From AWTP1-9 sp035703165 (lineage in GTDB: Bacteria; Bacteroidota; Bacteroidia; Chitinophagales; Chitinophagaceae), in NCBI GenBank assembly GCA_035703165.1, contig DASSYR010000092.1, positions 1 to 64,000 of the forward strand: a DNA stretch of 64,000 bases. Direction: 5' to 3'. Under the pieces are notes generated by a model, which worked only from the letters and a program-made list of their open reading frames with translations, did no database searches and had not been told where the DNA came from. Below, one piece after another: positions 52,840 to 61,928 of this stretch (positions within the stretch are counted from its first letter, which is position 1; each line of letters opens with the position of its first letter). The translations under genes were made by a program, and so were the position numbers.

Positions 52840-53847
52840 ATGAAGCCCATACAAGAAATATTTCAACAGTTAAAAGAGCCCCGGAAAGTAGTTATTACTA
52901 CACATCAAAAGCCGGATGCCGATGCTATGGGTGCTTCCCTTGCATTAGCAAACTTTTTGAAACAATTCGGGCATGAGGTTACTGTCATTTCTCCAACCAA
53001 TTGGGCGGCTTTTTTAGATTGGATGCCTGGTTGTAAAGAGGTGTTGGACTACGAAAAAACTACGGGCAAGAGTAACAAAATTTTAAAAGAAGCAGAATGG
53101 TTGTTTTGTGTAGATTTTAATACCATCTCTCGCACTAAAAAGATGACAGATGTTCTAAACTCTCTTGCCTGCGATAAAATTTTAATAGATCATCATATTG
53201 AACCTGATGTTGCTGCTTTTACTTATGGATATAGTTTAACCACTAAATGTTCCTCTGCCGAGATGATTTATGATGTTATTGTGGAAAGCGGGCACGACGA
53301 TAAGATTAATGAGGAAATTGCCCAATGCTTATATGCCGGCGCCATGGCAGATACCGGTTCCTTTCGCTTTGCATCAGCCAACGAAACAGTGCATTTGATG
53401 GTAGCCGATTTGAAGAGGAGAGGACTTAACCATTCCAAAGTTCATGAAAACATCTACGATAATTTCCTGGAAAACAGGCTCCGATTTATAGGACACATGT
53501 TACTAAATCGCATGGAAATTTACTACCAGTATAATACAGTATTAATAGCTATTTCGAAAAATGATTTACTCAGGTACGAAATAAAAACAGGCGATACGGA
53601 AGGACTTGTTAATTATCCTTTGTCTATGAAGGGGATTAAACTGGCGGCATTGGTAATTGACAGGGATGAAGAAAGAAAATGGAGTTTTCGTAGTAAGGGA
53701 GATTTTGATTGTAATACCTTTGCTCGTAACTATTTTGAAGGCGGTGGACATTTTAATGCAGCCGGGGGAAGAAGCAGTGATAGTTTGGAACAAACGGTGC
53801 ACAAGTTTAAGCAGGTTATGAAAGAAAATGAAAATCTTTTACAATAA
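52840..53847 (+). CDS. DHH/DHHA1 phosphoesterase (NrnA-like)
   Basis: 335 residues. DHH domain motifs TTHQKPDADAMGAS, a FCVDFN strand and the signature ILIDHHIEPD; the C-terminal DHHA1 has GGGHFNAAGG. NrnA-type proteins degrade nano-RNA and 3'-phosphoadenosine phosphate. The ATG at 52840 follows a near-consensus -7 box (TACCTTCG, 52820-52827). The FKBP gene starts 8 bases after its stop. Confidence 0.9.
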   Translation: MKPIQEIFQQLKEPRKVVITTHQKPDADAMGASLALANFLKQFGHEVTVISPTNWAAFLDWMPGCKEVLDYEKTTGKSNKILKEAEWLFCVDFNTISRTKKMTDVLNSLACDKILIDHHIEPDVAAFTYGYSLTTKCSSAEMIYDVIVESGHDDKINEEIAQCLYAGAMADTGSFRFASANETVHLMVADLKRRGLNHSKVHENIYDNFLENRLRFIGHMLLNRMEIYYQYNTVLIAISKNDLLRYEIKTGDTEGLVNYPLSMKGIKLAALVIDRDEERKWSFRSKGDFDCNTFARNYFEGGGHFNAAGGRSSDSLEQTVHKFKQVMKENENLLQ

Positions 53848-53855
53848 AAAATAAT

Positions 53856-54782
53856 ATGAAAAAATCAATTTTGCTTTTCACGGTTGCTGCTTTAATAATT
53901 ACAGGTTGTAATCTGTCCGGTTACAAACGAGCTAAAAGCGGCCTGTTTTATAAAATGATTCCGTCTGAAAAAGGAAAGCAGTTGCGACATGGTCAATTTG
54001 TTAAAATGCAGGTAAACGGCTTTATACACGACTCTGCTTTTTTTGATACCAGAAGCGCAATGCCGTATTACAGCGTGGTGGATAGTGCTGGTCGTCCCTA
54101 CGATTTCTCCGAAATTCTACATTTAATGAAAGAAGGGGATAGCGCTGTTACCATTCAACTGGTGGACAGCTTACTAAAAGTTCCCGGTATTCAATTGCCT
54201 CCGTATTTTAGGAAAGGTGATAAAATAAAAACCTGTTTAAAAATCGTAAAGGTTTTTGATAGTATAACTGTTGCTCAAAACGACTATAACGTTGAAGCTG
54301 CCATTTTTAAAGAAAAAGAGGATGTAAAAAATGCAGCGGCATTTGAGAAAGCCAAAAAAGAATTGGATGATTTTATTGCTAAAAATAAAATTAATGCTAC
54401 CCAAACAGCTAATGGGGTGTTTGTAGAAGTAAAGCAAGCCGGTACAGGCGCCAGCGCTGATAGTGGTAAGATAGTAGGGGTGAAATATACAGGAACTTTA
54501 TTAGACGGTACTGTATTTGACAGCAATACGGATGCAAACAGGAAAGATACCCTGAAGTTTGCTGTGAGTAGTGGTGCGATGATTCCCGGGTTTGATGAGG
54601 GGATAAAGGGACAAAAACTCGGTGCTAAATTAAAAATATATATACCCGCCCGTTATGGTTACGGCGCACAGGACAGAAATGTTATCAAGCCTTTTAGTAA
54701 TTTAATTTTTGATTTAGAAGTAGTGGAGGTTAAAGATCCTGCTCCTAAACCCATTACTCCTCTTCCCAATTCTTCAAAATAA
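53856..54782 (+). CDS. FKBP-type peptidyl-prolyl isomerase lipoprotein with two domains
   Basis: 308 residues with a lipoprotein signal (ITGC, C18). The N-terminal FKBP-like domain (about 26-135) lacks the usual GYG/FDSS core and looks degenerate; the C-terminal one (about 180-295) is complete (VGVKYTGTLLDGTVFDSN, PGFDEGIKG, IPARYGYG). A charged helix (about 145-175) links them. It probably folds envelope proteins. Co-transcribed with the DHH gene. Confidence 0.9.
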   Translation: MKKSILLFTVAALIITGCNLSGYKRAKSGLFYKMIPSEKGKQLRHGQFVKMQVNGFIHDSAFFDTRSAMPYYSVVDSAGRPYDFSEILHLMKEGDSAVTIQLVDSLLKVPGIQLPPYFRKGDKIKTCLKIVKVFDSITVAQNDYNVEAAIFKEKEDVKNAAAFEKAKKELDDFIAKNKINATQTANGVFVEVKQAGTGASADSGKIVGVKYTGTLLDGTVFDSNTDANRKDTLKFAVSSGAMIPGFDEGIKGQKLGAKLKIYIPARYGYGAQDRNVIKPFSNLIFDLEVVEVKDPAPKPITPLPNSSK

Positions 54783-54797
54783 TTTTTTTTTTAAGAT

Positions 54798-54834
54798 AAA
54801 TAGGCCGTTTCAAAATTTTTGAAACGGCCTATTT
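54798..54834. terminator. Bidirectional terminator, 17-bp perfect stem
   Basis: AAATAGGCCGTTTCAAA (54798-54814) and its complement (54818-54834), with a 3-base loop and a T-run nearby. It serves the convergent FKBP and YceI genes. Confidence 0.9.
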
Positions 54835-54854
54835 TCATTCGCTTTATAACAATC

Positions 54855-55475
54855 TTATTGTTTATTCATCTCTAAATTTACAGTAATCTCTACATCTTTT
54901 CCTACAACCAATCCTCCTGCTTCTGTTGCTCTGTTCCATTTTAAGTCATAATCAAAACGGTTAATCGTTGTTTTGGCTTTAAATCCAGCCTTTGTTCTGC
55001 CACCCATAGAAACTTGTCCTCCATAAGTTACGTCAAAAGTAACAGGTAATGTTTTATCACGAATAGTAAGATTGCCGGCAAGCATATATTTATTACCACC
55101 AGCGGGCTTAAAAGAAGTGCTTGTAAATTTCATTTGAGGGAATTTTTCAGCATTAAAAAAGTCATCACTTCTTAAATGCTTGTCACGGTTTTCGTTTTCA
55201 GTATTAATAGAGTTTACGTCAACTGTAAAATTAATTATTGCATCAGACAAATCTGTATTAGCAGCTTCAAGAGTACCGTCAAAAATCTTAAAATAGCCTT
55301 CCAACTCGGAGACTACTAAATGCGATATTGCGAACTTAACATTTGAATGCGCTTTATCAACCGTCCATTTACCAGCAGCAGGCGGTTGAACTTTGCTACT
55401 ATCAGCTTGAGGAGTATTGAAAGCTGCAAGTAGTAATACAGAAAGTACAGGAATTACGAATAAAATCTTTTTCAT
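54855..55475 (-). CDS. YceI-family periplasmic lipocalin-like protein
   Basis: 206 residues from the ATG at 55475 (MKKILFVIPVLSVLLLAA signal). YceI fold: WTVDKAHSNVKFAISHL, then SELEGYFKIFDGTL and DKHLRSDDFFNAEKFPQMKF. It binds an isoprenoid-like lipid in family members; the physiological ligand here is unknown. A strong consensus promoter (TTTG-N18-TATATTTG) lies just upstream. Confidence 0.92.
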   Translation of the reverse strand: MKKILFVIPVLSVLLLAAFNTPQADSSKVQPPAAGKWTVDKAHSNVKFAISHLVVSELEGYFKIFDGTLEAANTDLSDAIINFTVDVNSINTENENRDKHLRSDDFFNAEKFPQMKFTSTSFKPAGGNKYMLAGNLTIRDKTLPVTFDVTYGGQVSMGGRTKAGFKAKTTINRFDYDLKWNRATEAGGLVVGKDVEITVNLEMNKQ

Positions 55476-55494
55476 TTTTTTAATGTTTAAACAA

Positions 55495-55524
55495 CAAATA
55501 TATATGTTATCCTGTTTTCTCAAA
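55495..55524 (-). promoter_or_regulatory. Strong promoter of the YceI gene
   Basis: Minus strand TTTG (55524-55521), an 18-base spacer and TATATTTG (55502-55495), 19 bases before the ATG. Confidence 0.7.
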
Positions 55525-55750
55525 AAATAATGGTGTAAAGCTTTTGTTAACAATGAATTATGGAAGAAAGTAAAAAGGATTCGAACATTTTATAAATTTT
55601 ACGCAAAGCGTATCGAATCATAACTATTATTCACTAAAATAGCCATTAAACTTATCAAGAATAAATTTTCGCATTTCTTTATCACATGCTTTTTTGTTAG
55701 TAGATTATTTTTATTGCTAATAATCTTTTAATGTTTAAAAAAACCACGCT

Positions 55751-56872
55751 ATGAAAACAAATTTATTTGCAGTTGTATTATTTTTTTTTACAGGGATGAA
55801 ATTATCTCTGGGTCAGATTACGATTAATATGCCTTTGCCGAGTCAAAAAGCATTTATAAGTCAACGGATTGGTCTTACAGATATTAGTATGGAGTATCAT
55901 CGTCCATCTGTAAATGGACGCAAAATTTGGGGAGGACTCGTACCGTATGAATTTAACTCACCCGGGCCCACGGGTAGTGATGCACCCTGGCGTACGGGAG
56001 CTAACGATAATCCAATTTTTTCCATTACTCATGATATCAAAATAGAAGGAAAGGATATTAAAGCGGGTAAATATGGATTTTTTGTTGCTGTAAATGAAAA
56101 CAATACAGCTACTGTTGTTTTATCGAAAGACACTCGTTCTTGGGGAAGCTTTTTTTACGACCCGAAACAAGATGTGTTGCGGGTAAATGTAAATACCAAA
56201 ACAATTCCTAATGTGGAATTGCTTACCTTTTCCTTTGACGAAGTAAAACCGGAATCGGCAATTTTAAGTTTGAAATGGGCTGACAAAGAAATACCGGTGA
56301 GAATAGATGTTGATGTAGATAACATCGTAATTAACGATTTTAAAGAACAATTTAAAAATCCTGTTGCATTTTCATGGCATTCCCGTCAGTTGGCTGCTAC
56401 ATACCTGTTGGGTAGAAAATCAAACCTTAGCCAGGCATTAGAGTGGGCAAACCAATCTATTTATGGCTTACCAGGCGGATTTACAGGTGAGAAAAATTTT
56501 GTAACACTTACTACAAAAGAAAGTATTCTTTTTCTAATGGATAGTATCCCACAATCAAAAGAAACTTTGGCAGAAGCGTTAAAGGTTACAAATGCCGGCA
56601 ATACAGCATTAGGAGCTGTAAATTTTTATGGCAGGAGCCTGATAACTGCTAAACGAAAAGAAGATGCACTAACTGTTTTTACTTTTATGTTAAAAGAATG
56701 GCCTAATGTTCCTGCATCTAAAATAGGAATGGGAAGAGCCTTGTCTGCTAATGGCAATTATAAGGAAGCCCTTAAGTATATAACTGAAGCCCTGGCAACA
56801 GTTCCTCCGGCTCAAAAGAAAACCCTTGAAGGTTTTATTGAATTATTAAAGCAAGGAAAGGATATTAATTAA
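55751..56872 (+). CDS. DUF2911 exported protein with TPR-like C-terminus
   Basis: 373 residues with a signal peptide (about 1-21). The DUF2911 domain (about 25-180) has QRIGLTDISMEYHRPSVNGRKIWGGLVPY, WRTGANDNP and KAGKYGFFVAV. The C-terminal part (about 200-373) is helical with TPR-like helix pairs (ALEWANQSIYGLP, KEALKYITEALATVP). The family is common and uncharacterised in Bacteroidota. A strong terminator follows. Confidence 0.88.
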   Translation: MKTNLFAVVLFFFTGMKLSLGQITINMPLPSQKAFISQRIGLTDISMEYHRPSVNGRKIWGGLVPYEFNSPGPTGSDAPWRTGANDNPIFSITHDIKIEGKDIKAGKYGFFVAVNENNTATVVLSKDTRSWGSFFYDPKQDVLRVNVNTKTIPNVELLTFSFDEVKPESAILSLKWADKEIPVRIDVDVDNIVINDFKEQFKNPVAFSWHSRQLAATYLLGRKSNLSQALEWANQSIYGLPGGFTGEKNFVTLTTKESILFLMDSIPQSKETLAEALKVTNAGNTALGAVNFYGRSLITAKRKEDALTVFTFMLKEWPNVPASKIGMGRALSANGNYKEALKYITEALATVPPAQKKTLEGFIELLKQGKDIN

Positions 56873-56904
56873 ATTAAGGCGGTAAAGTATAAAATATCTT
56901 TTAT

Positions 56905-56939
56905 AAAGAGAGCAGTGGCTACTAACTGCTCTCTTTTTT
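56905..56939 (+). terminator. Terminator of the DUF2911 gene
   Basis: Perfect 12-bp stem AAAGAGAGCAGT / ACTGCTCTCTTT with an 8-base loop, running into six T residues. Confidence 0.9.
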
Positions 56940-56984
56940 GTAATAATGTAGTAACTGCTTTATAACAAAGTATGTTTATAAGAA

Positions 56985-57362
56985 TTAAACTTCATCTTCA
57001 GCAAAAGTCAATAAATATTCATTATTATCCTCAATAGAAAATTCGGTAGCTCCATAAAAAGTTTTTTCAGGCTTTTTTACAATTTTTACTTTATCCTTAA
57101 TCTCATCATAAAACTTTCTTATTTCTTTTGTCTGGATATACAACAATAATGATCCTCCTTTTTGCCTTGAAATCATCGGTAATTCATTTCCCAGGCTTTC
57201 AAACGTTTGAAACATAAAAGTTACTTTGCCACAGGCCATCATTGTCCAAATAAAGTCACTCTGCTCAGGAAATGTAGCCACAATTTGGAATCCTAATTGC
57301 TTATAAAAATCAATTGTTTGGCGGATATTGTTTACAAAGATGTTTGGTGATATTGATTCCAT
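56985..57362 (-). CDS. VOC-family (glyoxalase/bleomycin resistance-like) protein
   Basis: 125 residues. Two beta-alpha-beta-beta-beta halves with ISPNIFVNNIRQTIDFYKQLGFQIV and a C-terminal KTFYGATEFSIEDNNEYLLTFAE. The putative metal residues are not all obvious, so a catalytic or antibiotic-binding role cannot be decided. No partner genes. Confidence 0.88.
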   Translation of the reverse strand: MESISPNIFVNNIRQTIDFYKQLGFQIVATFPEQSDFIWTMMACGKVTFMFQTFESLGNELPMISRQKGGSLLLYIQTKEIRKFYDEIKDKVKIVKKPEKTFYGATEFSIEDNNEYLLTFAEDEV

Positions 57363-57477
57363 TTTTTTGTGTTTTGGTTATGGTTTGTTGTAATAAGGTT
57401 TATTTTCTTACCCAGTCGGACAGGCCACTAAGTAAATATAGGGATACAACTTTCTGCTTTAGCAAGGATTTTATCGT

Positions 57478-58410
57478 TCAGGATAATATTTTTTGTACAC
57501 GCCCAATCAGGGTTCCGTTTTGGTAAACCTGCATCGTGTAATTGCCTCTTGTCGGGTTTTCTATATTAAGCGAAAAACTTACTTTTTTGATTTCTCCTTT
57601 CAGATATTCAAAGCCTGTTTTATAGGAATATATTTTCCTCCCTTCCTTGGTTTCAAAAGTACCGGTTTCCCATTCGGAATTTTTTATAACTTGTCCATCC
57701 GGCCCTATAAGCACAACCGCTATTTCAACCTGTTTATAACTGCTATTATTTTTAAGGGTAAATGAACCGGCAAATTTGTCGGTTAAATCAGCAAGAGACG
57801 TTTCCATTTCTTTTTCCTCATCTGTCATCAAAGCGCTTAAATGCATATTTGATAAAGTGAAGTTTCCAAGTAACGGAGCCGTTGAAGAAACGGATTGAGC
57901 TATAGATATCGATGGATTTGAATTTTGTTGAAAAGGTTTTGTGTCTTCTCTTAATGTTGCGAGCATCGTATTTAGCCGCTGGTTTTCTTCCTCCATATCT
58001 TTGTTCTTACTTTTTAAAACATTCACCATTGCCTGAAGACTGTTTATTTTTTGTTCAATTAATTGAAGATTAACTGCAGATGCCGGTTTTTTTAAAATAG
58101 CTGAAATTTCGTTTTTCAACTTGTAAAAGTCCGACAGTTTTGTGTCAATTCCGGTCGCGAGGGAATCAGTACTCACCAAGGCATTGGTCAACTGATTATC
58201 AAGCTGGCTGAGGGTAATATTATAAATTTTTTGCAAAGAATCTTTCAGTGCACTAACAAATGTAATAGAATCTTTTTTGGGTAATGTTAACGGTTGTACT
58301 GCTTTTTGTAATTGATTTAATTGAAGGCCCCATTTAAATAAAAGTAATAGTGACAACAGTAATAAAACAATTGGTACCAGGAGTAATAAAGTTGATTTCG
58401 TCTCTTTCAT
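57478..58410 (-). CDS. Membrane-anchored periplasmic coiled-coil protein, paralogue of 2904-3884
   Basis: 310 residues from the ATG at 58410 (a TTG two codons upstream is possible). One N-terminal membrane helix (about 9-28), helical/coiled regions to about residue 160 (NSLQAMVNVLKSKNKDMEEENQRLN), then a C-terminal domain with VVLIGPDGQVI and GNYTMQVYQNG. The C-terminal motifs align with those of the protein at 2904-3884. It follows the secreted Ppx-like gene by 40 bases, so the two are probably co-transcribed. Confidence 0.8.
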   Translation of the reverse strand: MKETKSTLLLLVPIVLLLLSLLLLFKWGLQLNQLQKAVQPLTLPKKDSITFVSALKDSLQKIYNITLSQLDNQLTNALVSTDSLATGIDTKLSDFYKLKNEISAILKKPASAVNLQLIEQKINSLQAMVNVLKSKNKDMEEENQRLNTMLATLREDTKPFQQNSNPSISIAQSVSSTAPLLGNFTLSNMHLSALMTDEEKEMETSLADLTDKFAGSFTLKNNSSYKQVEIAVVLIGPDGQVIKNSEWETGTFETKEGRKIYSYKTGFEYLKGEIKKVSFSLNIENPTRGNYTMQVYQNGTLIGRVQKILS

Positions 58411-58450
58411 ACTCAATTAACTAATCGTAATGGCATATTTGTCATTTTAT

Positions 58451-59608
58451 TTATTTTTTTACTACTGTTTCATCTACATAAGCAGATACCCATCCCACAG
58501 AGCCATTTTTAACCATATAAAACTGTTTTTTTTCATATATGCCTTCAAACTGCCGCATAATTTTTAATAATAAACCGGTACCTGCCAATAAAGCTCTCTG
58601 ATCAAAAACCTGGTTTACCCTTTTTACTTCCTTTGCCACTGCCTTTTTATCAATATCCTTACTGGTAATGGATTTTGTGATAGCTGTATCAGCAAGAGAT
58701 GAATAATTCCTCAAAATGCGCTCATAAAACTTTGCCACATCATTATAGGTTAAAGGAACTACGGCATTATCAATCATTTCCGGGGCAAGCATTGTAGCCA
58801 CACTCCAGGCAATTCCTCCGCTAAAAGCAATGTTATCACTCATTGGATAGGCACCGCTTTCGTTTACTCTATAGATAATTTCTGAATTTTCTGCGCCGGT
58901 TAATACTCTTTGAAGGTGTTTATTATAATTAGTGAGACTTTTATCATCTTCCAATCTTTTTTCAGTTGCATTGGCTACACTCTTTGTACCCCACGATAAT
59001 TGAAACAACTTAAAGTCATCTGTATTTCCGTATGGAAAATACCCACCTTTTGTATTACCGCTTCCAATATCAATCAGAAAAGTATTATATCGCCTTGATT
59101 CCGGTACTATTCCCAAATGTGACAATCGTGCTTCCTGCACAACGTCAACTACCTCCACTTTTCGATCTTTATCACCAATTTTCATTTTAAAAGAATCAAT
59201 TAAGGCCTTCACCATTTCCATTTTATTTTCCTTAAGCGCCTGAATTTTTACACCGCTACTGATTACTGTAAAAATTTTTTCGACTGGTATTTTATAAATT
59301 AAAGTAGCTGTTCGATAAAGACCCATCAAGCCTTTTAGGGTAGCCGCTGATGATGAATCATTAAATGATATAAAATCTGTGTTAACCGTGGTATCTTTTA
59401 AGGAATTAAATGTGCCATTCTTTTGTGCATTTTTACCTATTTCCAAAATACTCATCTTAACTCCTTTGGAGCCCACTTCAATGCCGGCATAAACGGAGGA
59501 GTTCTTAAATTTTAGCTTGAAAGTATTTTGCCCTTTAAGTGAGGTAAAACAAAAAGAAAAAACATAAAAAAGTAAAGCGAAGTATTTACTAGTGCCTGCA
59601 ACATTCAT
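58451..59608 (-). CDS. Signal-peptide-bearing Ppx/GppA-like (ASKHA-fold) protein
   Basis: 385 residues. An N-terminal signal (about 1-26) predicts export. The rest follows the exopolyphosphatase fold: phosphate-1 loop YAGIEVGSKGVKMSI (43-54), VVDVVQEARLSHLG with the EAR motif (E160) that carries the catalytic Glu in Ppx, and phosphate-2 loop LIDIGSGNTKGG (178-189). Ppx/GppA act on polyphosphate or pppGpp in the cytoplasm, so a periplasmic version is unusual. Activity unproven. Confidence 0.75.
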   Translation of the reverse strand: MNVAGTSKYFALLFYVFSFCFTSLKGQNTFKLKFKNSSVYAGIEVGSKGVKMSILEIGKNAQKNGTFNSLKDTTVNTDFISFNDSSSAATLKGLMGLYRTATLIYKIPVEKIFTVISSGVKIQALKENKMEMVKALIDSFKMKIGDKDRKVEVVDVVQEARLSHLGIVPESRRYNTFLIDIGSGNTKGGYFPYGNTDDFKLFQLSWGTKSVANATEKRLEDDKSLTNYNKHLQRVLTGAENSEIIYRVNESGAYPMSDNIAFSGGIAWSVATMLAPEMIDNAVVPLTYNDVAKFYERILRNYSSLADTAITKSITSKDIDKKAVAKEVKRVNQVFDQRALLAGTGLLLKIMRQFEGIYEKKQFYMVKNGSVGWVSAYVDETVVKK

Positions 59609-59630
59609 AAGGCTAACAGTTTATTTTTTT

Positions 59631-59638
59631 CAAAAATA
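59631..59638 (-). promoter_or_regulatory. -7 box (TATTTTTG) of the Ppx-like gene
   Basis: Exact TAnnTTTG match on the minus strand, 22 bases before the ATG at 59608. No -33 element at standard spacing. Confidence 0.45.
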
Positions 59639-59759
59639 CATAATAGACTGTATTATAATGTTTTATTTATAGTGTTGTGAAAAAAATGTGACAAACGTTT
59701 TTTGCAATAAAATTTCAAAAAACGGCCAAAAGGAATTCGCTTAAAATTGGATAACCCTC

Positions 59760-61106
59760 TTAATACTTTGGATAAATTCCTGTATAGTTATGTGGTGAGA
59801 TTGCCTTCAACTCTTTTTTTATTGCCACAGATACTTTTAGTCCATTAATAAATTTGTGGATTGTTTTTTTGTTGACAACATTTTTGCCTCTCGTTAAATT
59901 TTTTAATGCTTCATAAGGCAAAGGGTAGTTTTCTCTTCTTAAAACAGTTTGAATTGCTTCAGCTATTACAGCCCAGTTGTTTTCAAGATCGGCTTTAATC
60001 TTGGATTCGTTCAACAACAATTTATTTATTCCTTTGATAAGCGATAGCAGTCCTAATGCGGAATGTGAAAATGGTACACCTATATTTCTCAACACCGTGG
60101 AATCGGTCAGGTCTCTCTGAAGGCGGGATATGGGAAGTTTGGCAGATAAATGTTCAAATAATGCATTTGCTAATCCAAAGTTGCCCTCTGCATTTTCAAA
60201 ATCAATAGGATTTACTTTGTGTGGCATGGCGCTGCTACCTATTTCTCCTTTCTTTATCTTTTGTTTAAAATAATCCATTGATATATATGCCCACATATCA
60301 CGGCAAAAATCAATAAGAATGGTATTAATACGTTTTATGCCATCAAACTGTGCGGCAAGATTATCATAATGCTCAATTTGTGTAGTAAAATGCTGGCGCT
60401 GTAATCCTAATTTCTTTTCTAAAAAATTGTTTGCAAACTTTATCCAGTTCTTTCCGGGATAGGCAACTGCATGTGCATTAAAATTTCCTGTGGCTCCGCC
60501 AAATTTTGCCGAAAAGGGGATTTGACTAAGAAGGTTTAACTGGTTTTCTGTTCTCTCCACAAAAACCATTATTTCTTTTCCCAATCGGGTGGGAGAAGCC
60601 GGTTGCCCGTGAGTGCGGGCCAATAATGCAATATCCTTCCATTCAACGGCCAGTTTTTTTAGTTGTAATAAAAAATTGGTTACTGAGGGGAAAAATTCAT
60701 TTTCCATTACTTCTTTCCATAGTAAGGGGATGGCCGTGTTATTAATATCCTGAGAAGTTAAGCCAAAATGCACCCATTCTTTTAAGTGAGAAAGTTGTAA
60801 AAAATCCAATTGCTTTTTCAGAAAATATTCAACTGCTTTTACATCGTGGTTGGTTACCGACTCCAGATTTTTTATTTCGATTGCTTTATCAATATCAAAG
60901 TTTTCATACGTACTGCGAAGTGCTTTTTTGTTAACTGCAGTAAGCGGAAACAATTTTTCCTCACTCAGGGCTATAAAGTATTCAATTTCTACATAAACAC
61001 GAAAACGCATTAGAGCATATTCTGAAAAATAATTGGCTAAATAGTTTAATTGATTGCGATACCGGCCATCAAGAGGGGAAATAGCAGTAAGATTTTGAAG
61101 TTCCAT
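59760..61106 (-). CDS. purB: Adenylosuccinate lyase
   Basis: 448 residues from the ATG at 61106 (MELQNLTAISPLDGRYR), the usual E. coli-type length. The fumarase-superfamily signature GSSAMPHKVNPIDFE (flexible loop with catalytic Ser) and TSQDINNTA and RTHGQPASPT are present. It acts twice in purine synthesis, releasing fumarate. It shares a divergent, overlapping promoter region with mqnA. Confidence 0.95.
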   Translation of the reverse strand: MELQNLTAISPLDGRYRNQLNYLANYFSEYALMRFRVYVEIEYFIALSEEKLFPLTAVNKKALRSTYENFDIDKAIEIKNLESVTNHDVKAVEYFLKKQLDFLQLSHLKEWVHFGLTSQDINNTAIPLLWKEVMENEFFPSVTNFLLQLKKLAVEWKDIALLARTHGQPASPTRLGKEIMVFVERTENQLNLLSQIPFSAKFGGATGNFNAHAVAYPGKNWIKFANNFLEKKLGLQRQHFTTQIEHYDNLAAQFDGIKRINTILIDFCRDMWAYISMDYFKQKIKKGEIGSSAMPHKVNPIDFENAEGNFGLANALFEHLSAKLPISRLQRDLTDSTVLRNIGVPFSHSALGLLSLIKGINKLLLNESKIKADLENNWAVIAEAIQTVLRRENYPLPYEALKNLTRGKNVVNKKTIHKFINGLKVSVAIKKELKAISPHNYTGIYPKY

Positions 61107-61125
61107 TTGTTTAAGTTGAGTGCAG

Positions 61126-61146
61126 TACATTTGCGCTGCAAAACTA
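61126..61146. promoter_or_regulatory. Overlapping divergent -7 boxes of mqnA and purB
   Basis: Plus strand TACATTTG (61126-61133) for mqnA and minus strand TAGTTTTG (61146-61139) for purB are 5 bases apart, so polymerase can probably not use both at once. Confidence 0.55.
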
Positions 61147-61154
61147 AATTAAAA

Positions 61155-61928
61155 TTGGATAGTAAAATTAGAGTAGCGGCAGTGAGTTATCTTAATACCA
61201 AACCCCTGTTGTACGGTATTGAACATTCGCCTGTAAGAGAAAAAATAACTTTAAAAACCGATTACCCGGCAAAAATAGCCCAGTGGCTGTTACAAGATGA
61301 AGTGGATGTGGGATTAGTACCTGTGGCAGTAATACCTCAATTAAACCCTGCATTTATTATTAGCGATTACTGTATAGGATGCGATGGGAAGGTAGCCACT
61401 GTATGTTTATTTAGCAATGTACCCATAGATGAAATAAGAACAGTGATCCTTGATTATCAGTCACAAACTTCAAATGAATTGGTAAAAATATTATTGAAAA
61501 ACCTTTGGAAGGTGAATCCGGAATTTATTTTTTACGATGGAGAATTCCGGCACTTAATAAAGGATAACACAGCCGCAGTAGTTATTGGGGACAGGGCTTT
61601 TGAGCAAAAAGGGCAGTCAAAATTTGAATATGATTTAGGAGAGGCATGGAAACAGTTAACCGGTTTGCCATTTGTATTTGCTGCCTGGGTAAGTAATAAA
61701 AAGCTGCCGGCATCTTTTATAAAGGCATTTAATGATGCAAATAGAAGGGGCGTGGAAAGTATTAATAAGGTAATTGAGGAACTGCAGGACTATAAAGGAT
61801 TAGATATGAAGAAATATTTTACGGAGAGCATTCGTTATGAATTAGATGCCGAAAAGAAAAAAGCGCTTGAGAAATTTTTGTGGATAAGTAAATCATTTAA
61901 ATCCCATTCGCTTTTTGAGGGTGTTTAA
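61155..61928 (+). CDS. mqnA: Chorismate dehydratase of the futalosine menaquinone pathway
   Basis: 257 residues from a TTG start at 61155 (DSKIRVAAVSYLNTKPLLYG). The frame is open further upstream, but that part overlaps the purB start and promoter. MqnA makes 3-[(1-carboxyvinyl)oxy]benzoate from chorismate. The periplasmic-binding-protein-like fold has the family opening VAAVSYLNTKPL, DVGLVPVAVIPQL and GLPFVFAAWVS. No other mqn gene is seen here. Its 3' end overlaps the flippase by 36 bases. Confidence 0.88.
   Translation: MDSKIRVAAVSYLNTKPLLYGIEHSPVREKITLKTDYPAKIAQWLLQDEVDVGLVPVAVIPQLNPAFIISDYCIGCDGKVATVCLFSNVPIDEIRTVILDYQSQTSNELVKILLKNLWKVNPEFIFYDGEFRHLIKDNTAAVVIGDRAFEQKGQSKFEYDLGEAWKQLTGLPFVFAAWVSNKKLPASFIKAFNDANRRGVESINKVIEELQDYKGLDMKKYFTESIRYELDAEKKKALEKFLWISKSFKSHSLFEGV

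Noticed and set aside
59676..59691. TGTGA-N6-TGTGA sequence before the Ppx-like gene, considered as a Crp site
   Set aside because: The half-sites are direct, not inverted repeats, so it is not a Crp-type palindrome.
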